Shown: piece by piece, positions 8,404 through 16,199 of the stretch | How positions within the stretch are numbered: position 1 is the stretch's first letter | How the letters are laid out: each line of letters starts with the position of its first letter | Source: Rhodospirillales bacterium | GTDB taxonomy: Bacteria; Pseudomonadota; Alphaproteobacteria; Rhodospirillales; Casp-alpha2 | Length of the DNA stretch: 64,000 nt | Reading direction: 5' to 3' | NCBI GenBank assembly: GCA_017644185.1 | Contig: JAEPMA010000010.1 | Span: 1-64,000 of the forward strand | Notes under the pieces: generated by a model | Told to the model about the DNA's origin: nothing | The model's input: only the letters and a program-made list of their open reading frames with translations | Database searches by the model: none | Made by a program: the position numbers and the translations under genes

Positions 8404-10680
8404 TTGCGGATACTGAAATCCATATTCAGCTTCGAGCGCTCGCTTGGGATGGTCCTGCTGGTTGCTTTCCTCGGAATGTACTATGCCGACATCAAATATA
8501 ATGTCGGTCTTCTTGAAGGCTGGCGAAACAAAGTCTTCGATTATTATCAAGAGTTTAAACCCCGCGATATCCCACCCGCCGAACAAAAGCCGGTGACGAT
8601 TATCGATCTGGATGAGCAAAGCCTTGAAACGGTCGGGCAATGGCCGTGGCCGCGCACCACGATTGCCAAAATGATTCAGAACGTGATGCAGATGGGCGCC
8701 GTGTTGATCGCCTTCGACATTGTGTTCGCCGAGCCCGACAGGCTGAATCCGCAAAACGTGGCTGAGAGTATCCTTGGCCTCGACGAGGCGACCAAGGCGA
8801 AGCTGGTTTCTCTCAAGAGTAACGATCAGTTTCTCGCGGACACCATCCGCCGTTCGCGCGTAGTTTTGGGGCAGGCGGGACGTCCGAGCGAGACCGAGGG
8901 GGTAAAAGGGCCACCGGTCAAAAAGTCGGTTGCCGTCCGCAAACTGTCTAAAGACGCCGTCGAACCTTATGTATATATCCCCAAGTTCCCATCGCTGGTG
9001 CGTAATGTTCCGGTAATCGAACAGGCGGCGATCGGACGCTTTGGCGGACATGGCATCTTTTCCACGCTGACCGGCAAGGACGGGATTGTCCGCAGCGTGC
9101 CGTCGCTGTTTGGCCACGACAATGAATATTTCCCGACCTTATCGATTGAGATGCTGAGGATCGCGACCGGCCGGCAAACCGTGTTGGCCCGTGTCAATGA
9201 GGCCGGGATGGTGGGTGTTGCGGTCGCCAAGGGACTAGAAGTCCAAACGGATAAGATCGGCCAGATTTGGCCTTATTTCTCCAAACACGATCAGGATAAA
9301 TACGTCTCCGCCGTGGACGTGCTGAACGGCACCGTGGATCCGGCGAAGATCAAGGGCAAACTAACCATCGTCGGTACGTCGGCGGTGGGGCTTCGAGATA
9401 TTCGTTCCATCCCGACGGAGCGGGATATTCCCGGGGTCGAGGTGCACGCCCAATTGATTGAGGCGATCGTTCATCAGAAATATCTTGTGCGGCCGAACTA
9501 CGCCGACGCTGCCGAGCTTACGTTCCTGCTGGTCGGCGGCATTATCATGATCATCCTGGTCCCCTGGGTGGGTGCCAAATGGACGGCTGGTCTGTTCTTC
9601 CTGGTTGCAGGCGGCGCACTCGGAACTTCGTGGTATTTGTTTTCCGAGAATCTTGTGTTGCTTGACGCGACGTATGCCGTCGTCGGCATCGCCGTGATGT
9701 ACACGTCGATGACATATGCGGGATATGCGCGCGAGGAAGCGGAGCGGCGCCAGACGCGTGATGCGTTCTCGAAGTATCTGTCGCCCGACATGGTCGAGCG
9801 CGTGGCGGGAGATCCCGGTGCCCTGAAACTGGGCGGTGATCAACGCCGGATGACGTTGTTGTTCTGCGATGTGCGCGGGTTCACGACGATTTCGGAACAA
9901 TTCGACGCGGTCGGCCTGACCAGCCTGATCAACAAACTGCTGACACCGCTGACCAACGTGATCCTCGAACGTAAGGGGACCATCGACAAGTACATGGGCG
10001 ACTGCATCATGGCATTCTGGAATGCGCCGCTCGATGATGACGACCAGGAATACAACGGTTGTACATCGGCGCTGGCCATGCTGGCGGAGATGGAACCCCT
10101 TAACGCGCGCCTGGAACAGGAAGCGGCGGAAGAAGGCCGGAAACATATTCCTCTCAAGGTCGGCTTAGGTCTCAACACCGGACCGTGCGTGGTCGGTAAC
10201 ATGGGGTCGGACATGCGCTTCGACTATTCAGTGTTGGGTGATGCCGTGAACCTGGCTGCCCGCCTTGAAGGCCAGTCCAAGAGTTACGGTATGAATGTCG
10301 TCCTCGGTCCGACGACGCGGAATGCCGTTAAGGACCGGCTCGCCACGATCGACCTCGACTTCATTCAGGTGAAGGGTAAGACCGAGGGGACGTATATTTA
10401 TGGTCTGATGGGCGACGAGGAAGTTCTCGCAGACCCGGCATTCAAAAAGCTTCAGAACCTGATCTACGACGCGCAGGAAATGTATCGCGCCCAGCAATGG
10501 AACGATGCGCAGGAAATGTTCGATGAAATCCGCGATCTCGGCAGCGATGCCAAGAAACCGTGGAAGCTTGAAGCCAATCTTCACACCCTCTGTGATCTTT
10601 ATGATGAGAGGATCGCGGAATACCGCGTGACCCCGCCGCCACCGGATTGGGATGGCGTTTACATCGCGACGACCAAGTGA
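8404..10680 (+). CDS. CHASE2-domain class III adenylate cyclase
   Basis: This 758-residue membrane protein has an N-terminal transmembrane helix and an extracytoplasmic CHASE2 sensor (about 30-365; VTIIDLDEQSLETVGQWPWPR is typical). A cluster of membrane helices (about 371-440) and a C-terminal class III cyclase domain (about 475-660) follow. Metal-binding D489 and D533, substrate-selecting K529 and transition-state residues N616 and R620 are all present. The second selector is S609, fitting the Lys/Thr-type bacterial adenylate cyclases rather than guanylate cyclases. The start is TTG at 8404 with GGGGGAG about 12 bases upstream; a Leu-Arg-rich N terminus follows at once. It is divergent from the type I secretion operon, and its 3' end overlaps the converging gene by 22 bases. 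The signal sensed by CHASE2 is unknown. Confidence 0.93.
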   Translation: MRILKSIFSFERSLGMVLLVAFLGMYYADIKYNVGLLEGWRNKVFDYYQEFKPRDIPPAEQKPVTIIDLDEQSLETVGQWPWPRTTIAKMIQNVMQMGAVLIAFDIVFAEPDRLNPQNVAESILGLDEATKAKLVSLKSNDQFLADTIRRSRVVLGQAGRPSETEGVKGPPVKKSVAVRKLSKDAVEPYVYIPKFPSLVRNVPVIEQAAIGRFGGHGIFSTLTGKDGIVRSVPSLFGHDNEYFPTLSIEMLRIATGRQTVLARVNEAGMVGVAVAKGLEVQTDKIGQIWPYFSKHDQDKYVSAVDVLNGTVDPAKIKGKLTIVGTSAVGLRDIRSIPTERDIPGVEVHAQLIEAIVHQKYLVRPNYADAAELTFLLVGGIIMIILVPWVGAKWTAGLFFLVAGGALGTSWYLFSENLVLLDATYAVVGIAVMYTSMTYAGYAREEAERRQTRDAFSKYLSPDMVERVAGDPGALKLGGDQRRMTLLFCDVRGFTTISEQFDAVGLTSLINKLLTPLTNVILERKGTIDKYMGDCIMAFWNAPLDDDDQEYNGCTSALAMLAEMEPLNARLEQEAAEEGRKHIPLKVGLGLNTGPCVVGNMGSDMRFDYSVLGDAVNLAARLEGQSKSYGMNVVLGPTTRNAVKDRLATIDLDFIQVKGKTEGTYIYGLMGDEEVLADPAFKKLQNLIYDAQEMYRAQQWNDAQEMFDEIRDLGSDAKKPWKLEANLHTLCDLYDERIAEYRVTPPPPDWDGVYIATTK

Positions 10681-13367
10681 TCCTTGGTATCGACTTCTGA
10701 AAGATCGAGCGTGACCTCGAAGACATTTTCGTTCGGGATGCGGGCTTTTCTGAAGCCAAGTTGCTCCACGAAAGCAAGCATGGCTTTGTTGTCTTGCATG
10801 ACTTGGCCGACCATCTCTTTGGTGCCGCGGCCATGACAATAGGCAATCATCCGCTGCAGGAGGGCGCGGCCCAGTCCTCGCCCCTTCATGTCGGTTCGAA
10901 CAATGATCGCGAATTCCGTGCGTTCATTGTTCGGGTCGGTGATGGTACGCACCACACCAATGGTCTCTCCCTCCCCGCCGGGTGTCGTTAGTTTGGCGAT
11001 CAATGCCATTTCCCTGTCGTAGTCGATTTGAGTAAGGCGCGCCATTTCGCTGTGCGGGAGCTCGCGTACCTGGCCAAAGAAGCGAAAGCGAATGTCTTCC
11101 TTGCTGGTCTTTGAGAGAAACTCGAAATGCGCGGGCTCATCTTCGGGCCGAATCGGGCGAATGTGAATTTTCGTCTCGTCGGTAAGCTTTACGTCGCACT
11201 CCAGCTCTTTCGGGTAGGGTCTGATTGCCAGGCCGGTGCGCTTTGATCCCGACGAGACCCTAACGCGAGCGTCCAACGCAAGGACGCCATTTTCGTCGAC
11301 AAGAAGGGGATTGATATCCAACTCCTCGATCTCGGGGATGTCGATAATGAGTTGCGATATCTGGATGAGCGTTTGACAGAGCGTCTCCATGTCGACGGAG
11401 GGTTGGTCCCGATATCCGGAGAGAATCTTGGAAATCCGGGTTCGCTCGATCAGATCCTGCGCCAGTTTCATGTTGAGTGGGGGAAGTGCGATACTTCTGT
11501 CACCGATGACTTCCACCGCCGTGCCCCCGTGCCCAAAAAGAATGACCGGTCCGAAGACTGGATCGGGTGCTGTGCCGATGATGACTTCTTGTGCGCCCGG
11601 ACGTGATACCATCCGTTGCACGGTGAATCCCTGGATTTGGGCTTCGGGAAACCGCCGCTTGATGTTCTTCAGCATGCCTTTGGCGGCGGCAAGAACGGCA
11701 TCGTCGTCATTGAGGTGCAGGGCAACGCCGCCGACGTCCGATTTGTGTGTGATGTCGTCGGACAGAATCTTGAGAGCCACTGGGAAACCCATTTCCTGTG
11801 CCTTTTGAACGGCGTCTTCCGGGGTGCGGACGATGTGGGTTTCGACCGTGGGAATCCCGTAGGCGGAGAGAACGGCTTTCGATTCCGGCTCCGTCAGAAC
11901 ATGCCGGCCGTTGCCCGCCTGGCTCTCGATAACAAAGCGTGCCGCGTCGGTCGCGTTTGTCAGATTGCGGGGCGCTGTCGGCGGGGTCTCGAGCAGCAAA
12001 GTTTGGTTACGGCGATACTCGATCACATTCATGAAGCCGCGAATGGCATCATTGGGGGTGTCGTAAGACGGGATGCCGGCTTCTCTCAATCGCTGCCGTG
12101 CAGGACCTACGGCCTTGCCACCGCTCCAACTGGCTAGAATATTTTTCTTGCTGTTCTTGGCAACGGAGATGATCGCTTCGGCAGCGTCCATGCTCGATGC
12201 GATCGCCGTCGGGGCGTGCATGACCAATACAGCGTCGGATGAAGGATCATCGAGCAATGCCTGGGCGGCTGCGGTGTATCGCTCGCCTGGCGCATCGCCG
12301 ATGATATCAACCGGGTTCGCCCGGGACCATGTCGGCGGCAGGGCATCGTCCAGTGTAGCGAGCGTTTCATCAGAAAGCCCCGGCAGTTCGACGCCCTGTT
12401 CCTCCAGCGCGTCGGCGGCCATCACACCCAGCCCGCCGCCGTTGGTCATCAGCATCAGACGTTCACCCTTCATCGGTTTGGCCCGGGTCAGGGTTTCCAC
12501 GGCGGCGAACAGCTCGCCGATTTCGTCGACGCGGAGCATGCCGGCCCGTCGGAACGCGGCATCGTAAACGTCGTCAGCGCCTGCGAGGGCACCGGTATGG
12601 GAGGCGGCTGCCTTCGCTCCGGCGCTACCGCGCCCCGATTTGATGACGATGACGGGCTTGTTCCGCGCGGCGGCCCGGCAGGCCGACATGAACTTCCGGC
12701 CGTCCTTGATGGATTCGACGTAAAGCAGAACAGCTCTGGTCGAAATGTCCGTCGCCAAATAATCGATAACGTCACCGAAGTCGACGTCAGCGCACTCACC
12801 GAGAGAGATAAAGTGCGAGAAACCGGCGCCGTTTTCGGCGGCCCAATCAAGGATAACGGTGCAAAGAGCACCTGATTGCGAAACCAATGCGATCTTGCCG
12901 TCCATCGCCGGCAGATGCGCGAAGCTCGCATTGAGTTTGATACCAGGTACCAGCAGACCGAGGCAGTTCGGCCCTAAAATCCGAAACAGATGTTTGTTCG
13001 TCGCGTCCAACATTGCCTGTTTGACGGTGCGTCCGTCGCGGGTGGTCGCTTGTTCCAGGCCTGCCGTTAGCACGATGGCGGCGCGCGTGCCGATGGCCGC
13101 CAGTTTTTCGATCAGGAAGGGAATCGGTTCCGGCGGTGTGCAAATTACGGCGAGGTCAGGTGGGATGGGCAGACTGTCGACATCTGGATACGCCAGCACG
13201 CCAGCGACGGCACTGTGTTTGGGATTGACGGGGAGGATTGGTCCTTCGAAACCGCCCTCTAGCAAATTGTGCATAACGACTGCGCCAACAGCCCCGATTC
13301 GATTGGTCGCGCCGATAACTGCAACGGACTGTGGACGAAATAATTTTTCGAGATTTCTGATCGTCAT
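10659..13367 (-). CDS. ADP-forming acyl-CoA synthetase fused to GNAT acetyltransferase (Pat/PatZ-like)
   Basis: This 902-residue protein reads as CoA-binding domain (about 8-130, PQSVAVIGATNRIGAVG), succinyl-CoA-ligase-like domains (150-450), ATP-grasp domain (about 485-700, GFPVALKILSDDITHKSDVGGV) and a C-terminal GNAT domain (about 735-890, DMKGRGLGRALLQRMI). Relatives acetylate lysines of acetyl-CoA synthetase and other enzymes (Salmonella Pat, E. coli PatZ). The SHTGALAG segment keeps the His that is phosphorylated in active ADP-forming synthetases. As I recall, Salmonella Pat lacks this residue, so the ligase half may be active here. The gene is monocistronic as far as can be seen and its end overlaps the cyclase gene tail to tail. 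Confidence 0.9.
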   Translation of the reverse strand: MTIRNLEKLFRPQSVAVIGATNRIGAVGAVVMHNLLEGGFEGPILPVNPKHSAVAGVLAYPDVDSLPIPPDLAVICTPPEPIPFLIEKLAAIGTRAAIVLTAGLEQATTRDGRTVKQAMLDATNKHLFRILGPNCLGLLVPGIKLNASFAHLPAMDGKIALVSQSGALCTVILDWAAENGAGFSHFISLGECADVDFGDVIDYLATDISTRAVLLYVESIKDGRKFMSACRAAARNKPVIVIKSGRGSAGAKAAASHTGALAGADDVYDAAFRRAGMLRVDEIGELFAAVETLTRAKPMKGERLMLMTNGGGLGVMAADALEEQGVELPGLSDETLATLDDALPPTWSRANPVDIIGDAPGERYTAAAQALLDDPSSDAVLVMHAPTAIASSMDAAEAIISVAKNSKKNILASWSGGKAVGPARQRLREAGIPSYDTPNDAIRGFMNVIEYRRNQTLLLETPPTAPRNLTNATDAARFVIESQAGNGRHVLTEPESKAVLSAYGIPTVETHIVRTPEDAVQKAQEMGFPVALKILSDDITHKSDVGGVALHLNDDDAVLAAAKGMLKNIKRRFPEAQIQGFTVQRMVSRPGAQEVIIGTAPDPVFGPVILFGHGGTAVEVIGDRSIALPPLNMKLAQDLIERTRISKILSGYRDQPSVDMETLCQTLIQISQLIIDIPEIEELDINPLLVDENGVLALDARVRVSSGSKRTGLAIRPYPKELECDVKLTDETKIHIRPIRPEDEPAHFEFLSKTSKEDIRFRFFGQVRELPHSEMARLTQIDYDREMALIAKLTTPGGEGETIGVVRTITDPNNERTEFAIIVRTDMKGRGLGRALLQRMIAYCHGRGTKEMVGQVMQDNKAMLAFVEQLGFRKARIPNENVFEVTLDLSEVDTKDHLVVAM

Positions 13368-13439
13368 GGTTTCTGAACTTCGGCTGACGGTTGTTTGGCC
13401 TTGGTATTACAAAGCCATTCTCAAGGAACTCATGTTGCG

Positions 13440-13460
13440 TTGCAATAACTTATGCTGCAA
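13440..13460. promoter_or_regulatory. Weak dyad upstream of the acyl-CoA synthetase/GNAT gene
   Basis: TTGCA-N11-TGCAA lies 73 bases upstream of the start at 13367, in an AT-rich stretch with repeated TGCAAT words. It is a possible operator, but the arms are only five bases. Confidence 0.25.
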
Positions 13461-13484
13461 TGCAATATTTTCTTCATCGACGCA

Positions 13485-14180
13485 TTACCATTCCGGGCAA
13501 AGGGCTTGTTCCTGCGCATAGCGTTCCGGAGTGTCGAGACGAGCGTTGGCGCGGTCTAGATCGCGGTTCATCTCAAGAAACAACGGTTGCACGGCAGCGC
13601 TGAGCCGTTGTCGCAGGTAGTCTGCGGCCAGGTCGGGGCTTGATGAGCGGACTGGATCGAGAGATTGCGCCGCCCGTTGCAATCGATGTTGAAGCCTTGG
13701 ATAGAAGCGGTCGAGGGCATCTCGGAAGACTGCTACATGGGTGAGTTCGTGGGCGTTGATGGAATCGTATGCGCAACTGCCGGGCCGGAATTTGCGGGCA
13801 ATATAAACGCGAAGGTCATCATAGCCGAGCTCGGCATCGACAGCAGTCACGCGGGCGCAATACGCGCTGTTTGAGAGTGGTTGCGCTTCAATTTTCAACT
13901 TCATGCGGTATTTGACCTCGGTCAGCGTCAAACCGACCGGTGTCCAAGCGGTGCCGAATGCTTTAGCGCGACCACTTTGGCGCTGCATACGCCTCAAGTT
14001 GTCTCGCGTACGGGCGTTATTGTGAACGATTCTGCCGTCGAGCCGTTTGACCGATACTTGCACGGTGACGGCGTCTGAAAAGGTGCACGGCGCTGCGTGG
14101 GCGGGGCCGACACTTAAACCGATCATCACCGCCAGGACAAAAAGCCCCGGCCGCCAGCGATAAAGGTTAACTTTGTTCAT
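13485..14180 (-). CDS. Secreted protein with HExxH motif, putative zinc metalloprotease
   Basis: The gene encodes 231 residues from ATG 14180. An in-frame ATG 39 bases upstream would put a hydrophilic peptide before the signal sequence. The N terminus is a clear signal peptide (MNKVNLYRWRPGLFVLAVMIGLSVGPAHA, cleavage after AHA). The mature part contains NAHELTHVAVF, matching the HExxH zinc-peptidase motif, preceded by SCAYDSI. Cysteines at the start of the mature chain, in SAYCA, GSCAYD and QALCPEW could form disulphides in the periplasm. No precise family was recognised. The arrangement is reminiscent of DUF922-type predicted proteases, but this is not established. It has no obvious operon partner. 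Confidence 0.7.
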   Translation of the reverse strand: MNKVNLYRWRPGLFVLAVMIGLSVGPAHAAPCTFSDAVTVQVSVKRLDGRIVHNNARTRDNLRRMQRQSGRAKAFGTAWTPVGLTLTEVKYRMKLKIEAQPLSNSAYCARVTAVDAELGYDDLRVYIARKFRPGSCAYDSINAHELTHVAVFRDALDRFYPRLQHRLQRAAQSLDPVRSSSPDLAADYLRQRLSAAVQPLFLEMNRDLDRANARLDTPERYAQEQALCPEW

Positions 14181-14230
14181 TCGTGGATTATAGCGGGTTC
14201 CGTTGAAACTGCGACACACGGGACGTCAAA

Positions 14231-14752
14231 CTACTCATAATCAATGACGATCATGATCCGGTCGACTTTGTCGTCGGTGTCTCCGAGCGGCAAGTTGAGA
14301 GCATGAAAAACCACGAACTCACGCCCTGCGATGAATGTGCTTGAGCGGTAAACGGAGTAGGGGCGTCCGGTTTCCAAGACGGCACGGTATGTGTCCATCT
14401 GTGGTCCCATAGGCTGATTCTTGTAGATTTCGTTATGGGTTTTGCCCGTGCCGTCAAAGCCAGCCCGGTGAGCGACTTGCGTGCCCCAGTATCGATTGAG
14501 GAAGTCGGCGCCGTCGTCGATGACATCTTTGACGATCAGGCACGAGGCAACCTTCCAGATATCGAGAAGGTCGATATCGTGCCATGACGGAAACTTCCTT
14601 TCACCGCGTTTCTCTAGCCAATAGTTGTAAAGGAGACGAGCCTTTGGTTGCGCCGGCGGGATATCCGGGTTGATTTCTTGCCTCCGGTAAATCTGATCGT
14701 CGACGGTGACTTCGGGCAAATAAGTTCTCACTGACTGCACGGTGGTATGCAT
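14231..14752 (-). CDS. PAS_5-type PAS domain protein
   Basis: This 173-residue soluble protein consists of one PAS domain of the alphaproteobacterial PAS_5 family: LLYNYWLEKRGERKFPSWHDIDLLDIWKVASCLIVKDVIDDGADFLNRYWGT, read here in two halves, then a conserved strand set ending in VDRIMIVIDYE. There is no output domain, so it may act as a free-standing sensor or binding module. A distant paralogue with the same W..D/E-hLPS...V.DV.DGG.DF.YRFWGT pattern lies at 55683-56276. The start at 14752 is upstream of the first conserved residues, and the gene sits between the secreted protein and the tRNA terminator. Confidence 0.8.
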   Translation of the reverse strand: MHTTVQSVRTYLPEVTVDDQIYRRQEINPDIPPAQPKARLLYNYWLEKRGERKFPSWHDIDLLDIWKVASCLIVKDVIDDGADFLNRYWGTQVAHRAGFDGTGKTHNEIYKNQPMGPQMDTYRAVLETGRPYSVYRSSTFIAGREFVVFHALNLPLGDTDDKVDRIMIVIDYE

Positions 14753-14815
14753 GCTTGAATCATTAAAGCATGCCGGGCGCGAAACGCCTTAAAATTCGAG
14801 TGCAGGCTCAAGACC

Positions 14816-14852
14816 AAAAAAGGGGGCGTTCCTCTCGGAAATCGCCCCCTTT
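14816..14852 (-). terminator. Intrinsic terminator of the tRNA-Cys/tRNA-Asn unit
   Basis: Read on the minus strand, AGGGGGCG pairs with CGCCCCCT (14821-14828 with 14843-14850) and is followed by TTTTTT. It lies directly 3' of the tRNA-Asn gene. Confidence 0.88.
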
Positions 14853-14856
14853 GAAT

Positions 14857-14932
14857 TGGCTCCGGCGGCAGGACTCGAACCTGCGACAAGTCGGTTAACA
14901 GCCGACTGCTCTACCAACTGAGCTACGCCGGA
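14857..14932 (-). tRNA. tRNA-Asn (anticodon GTT)
   Basis: The cloverleaf reads on the minus strand from TCCGGCG, with a seven-base-pair acceptor to CGCCGGA. The anticodon stem GTCGG/CCGAC holds loop CTGTTAA, giving anticodon GTT. The T arm contains GGTTCGAGTCC, the discriminator is G, and CCA is encoded (14857-14859). Confidence 0.96.
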
Positions 14933-14940
14933 TCAGAGCT

Positions 14941-15014
14941 TGGAGGCGCGGACCGGAATCGAACCGGTGTACACGGCTTTGCAGGCCGCTGCGTAGCCAC
15001 TCCGCCACCGCGCC
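14941..15014 (-). tRNA. tRNA-Cys (anticodon GCA)
   Basis: On the minus strand the acceptor GGCGCGG pairs with CCGCGCC. The anticodon loop CTGCAAA gives GCA, the T arm has GGTTCGATTCC, and TCCA ends the gene with encoded CCA. It is eight bases upstream of tRNA-Asn and probably transcribed with it. Confidence 0.96.
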
Positions 15015-15088
15015 GTTCCGCGTTGACCCCCCGTCACAAACGTAGGCAATTCCCTCTGGGACATGCCCCCGTGCTGCGACGACGCGGG

Positions 15089-15117
15089 AAATTAGACGTA
15101 ACATTGCCGGGGGTCAA
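15089..15117 (-). promoter_or_regulatory. Probable sigma-70 promoter of the tRNA-Cys/tRNA-Asn unit
   Basis: On the minus strand a -35 TTGACC (15117-15112) is followed after 17 bases by TAATTT (15094-15089), overlapping a better -10 match TCTAAT at 15-base spacing. Transcription would start about 70 bases before tRNA-Cys. Confidence 0.5.
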
Positions 15118-15277
15118 GCAATCCATGTACACTTTTCAGGCATTTATTTTCGTCTAGTCGGATCGGCTGCATTGAGTTGTTTTCGGCGCTATGTCGGCCT
15201 ATAAAATCGGCAGTGACGAGATATCGGATCGGGTGGTCCCACGACCGCCAAGCCAGTTCGTATGAAGGGTTGCCCAA

Positions 15278-15943
15278 ATGAGTGAAGCGCAATTTGCCAA
15301 GGCCCGCCGAAACATGGTGGATGGCCAGATTCTTCCCAACAGGGTAACCGACGAGCGCGTGGTGGACGCGATGGCGACACTGCCGCGTGAGGTCTTTTTG
15401 CCGCAGCAGCGGCAGATGCTGGCATATGCTGACGAAACTGTCCTGATCGAAGATGGACGTTACATGATGCAGCCGATGGTCCTTGCGAGGCTGCTGGAAG
15501 TTGCTGAAATCGGTTCGGGCGATGTGGCAATGGCGATTGGTTGTGGTTCTGGGTACGGCGTTGCCGTGCTGGCGAAATTGGTCGATACCGTTATCGCGAT
15601 CGAGAGCGATTCGTCCATGCGGGCCAAGGCGGAACGGAACTTGGGTGAACTCGGGGTCGACAATGTTGCCGTTGTCGACGGGGTGATGGCTGAGGGGAAT
15701 CCCAAGGACGCTCCATATAACCTAATATATATCGACGGGGCTGTGCCGGCGTATCCGGAAAATATTGCTCAACAATTGGCGGACGGTGGACGGCTCGTTT
15801 GTGTCGAAATGCCGACAGGCAAGCCGGTGGGCCGTGGCGTGTTGGTCACGCGTTACGGAGATTCGATCTCGAAAAGAGAGATTTTCGATGCTGTCGAGCC
15901 ATTGTTGCCGGGGTTTGAAAAGGAAGCCGCTTTTTCCTTCTGA
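15278..15943 (+). CDS. Protein-L-isoaspartate O-methyltransferase family protein
   Basis: This 221-residue cytosolic SAM-dependent methyltransferase has the N-terminal ARRNMVDGQILPNRVTDERVVDAMATLPREVFLP signature of the family (in two pieces). The AdoMet-binding loop MAIGCGSGYGVAVLA is at about 86-100. The enzyme class methylates isoaspartate in damaged proteins to start repair. Members found just before tolC in alphaproteobacteria form a distinct subgroup whose true substrate is unclear. ATG 15278 starts the conserved segment. A 256-base gap without a recognisable gene separates it from tolC. Confidence 0.88.
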   Translation: MSEAQFAKARRNMVDGQILPNRVTDERVVDAMATLPREVFLPQQRQMLAYADETVLIEDGRYMMQPMVLARLLEVAEIGSGDVAMAIGCGSGYGVAVLAKLVDTVIAIESDSSMRAKAERNLGELGVDNVAVVDGVMAEGNPKDAPYNLIYIDGAVPAYPENIAQQLADGGRLVCVEMPTGKPVGRGVLVTRYGDSISKREIFDAVEPLLPGFEKEAAFSF

Positions 15944-16199
15944 TTTGTTCACAAGACCATGGAATCACGGCAAAATTTCTATGCTGCGATTCGCACGTAT
16001 TTTTTTGTTGCTCGCCCGCCGGGTGGGTGTAAGTCTCTGAATCTATTAGGTTAATCGTAAAACTTGACCTTATTGCGGGGTTCTGACTCCCTTATGGTTC
16101 AAGAAGTCTTAATAACAAGCAGCGCTTACTAGCGAAGTGTGTGTTGGGATAAGGCCTCCGACGTGTTACCTAGTTCTGGGCAGTATGGGTTGAAACACT

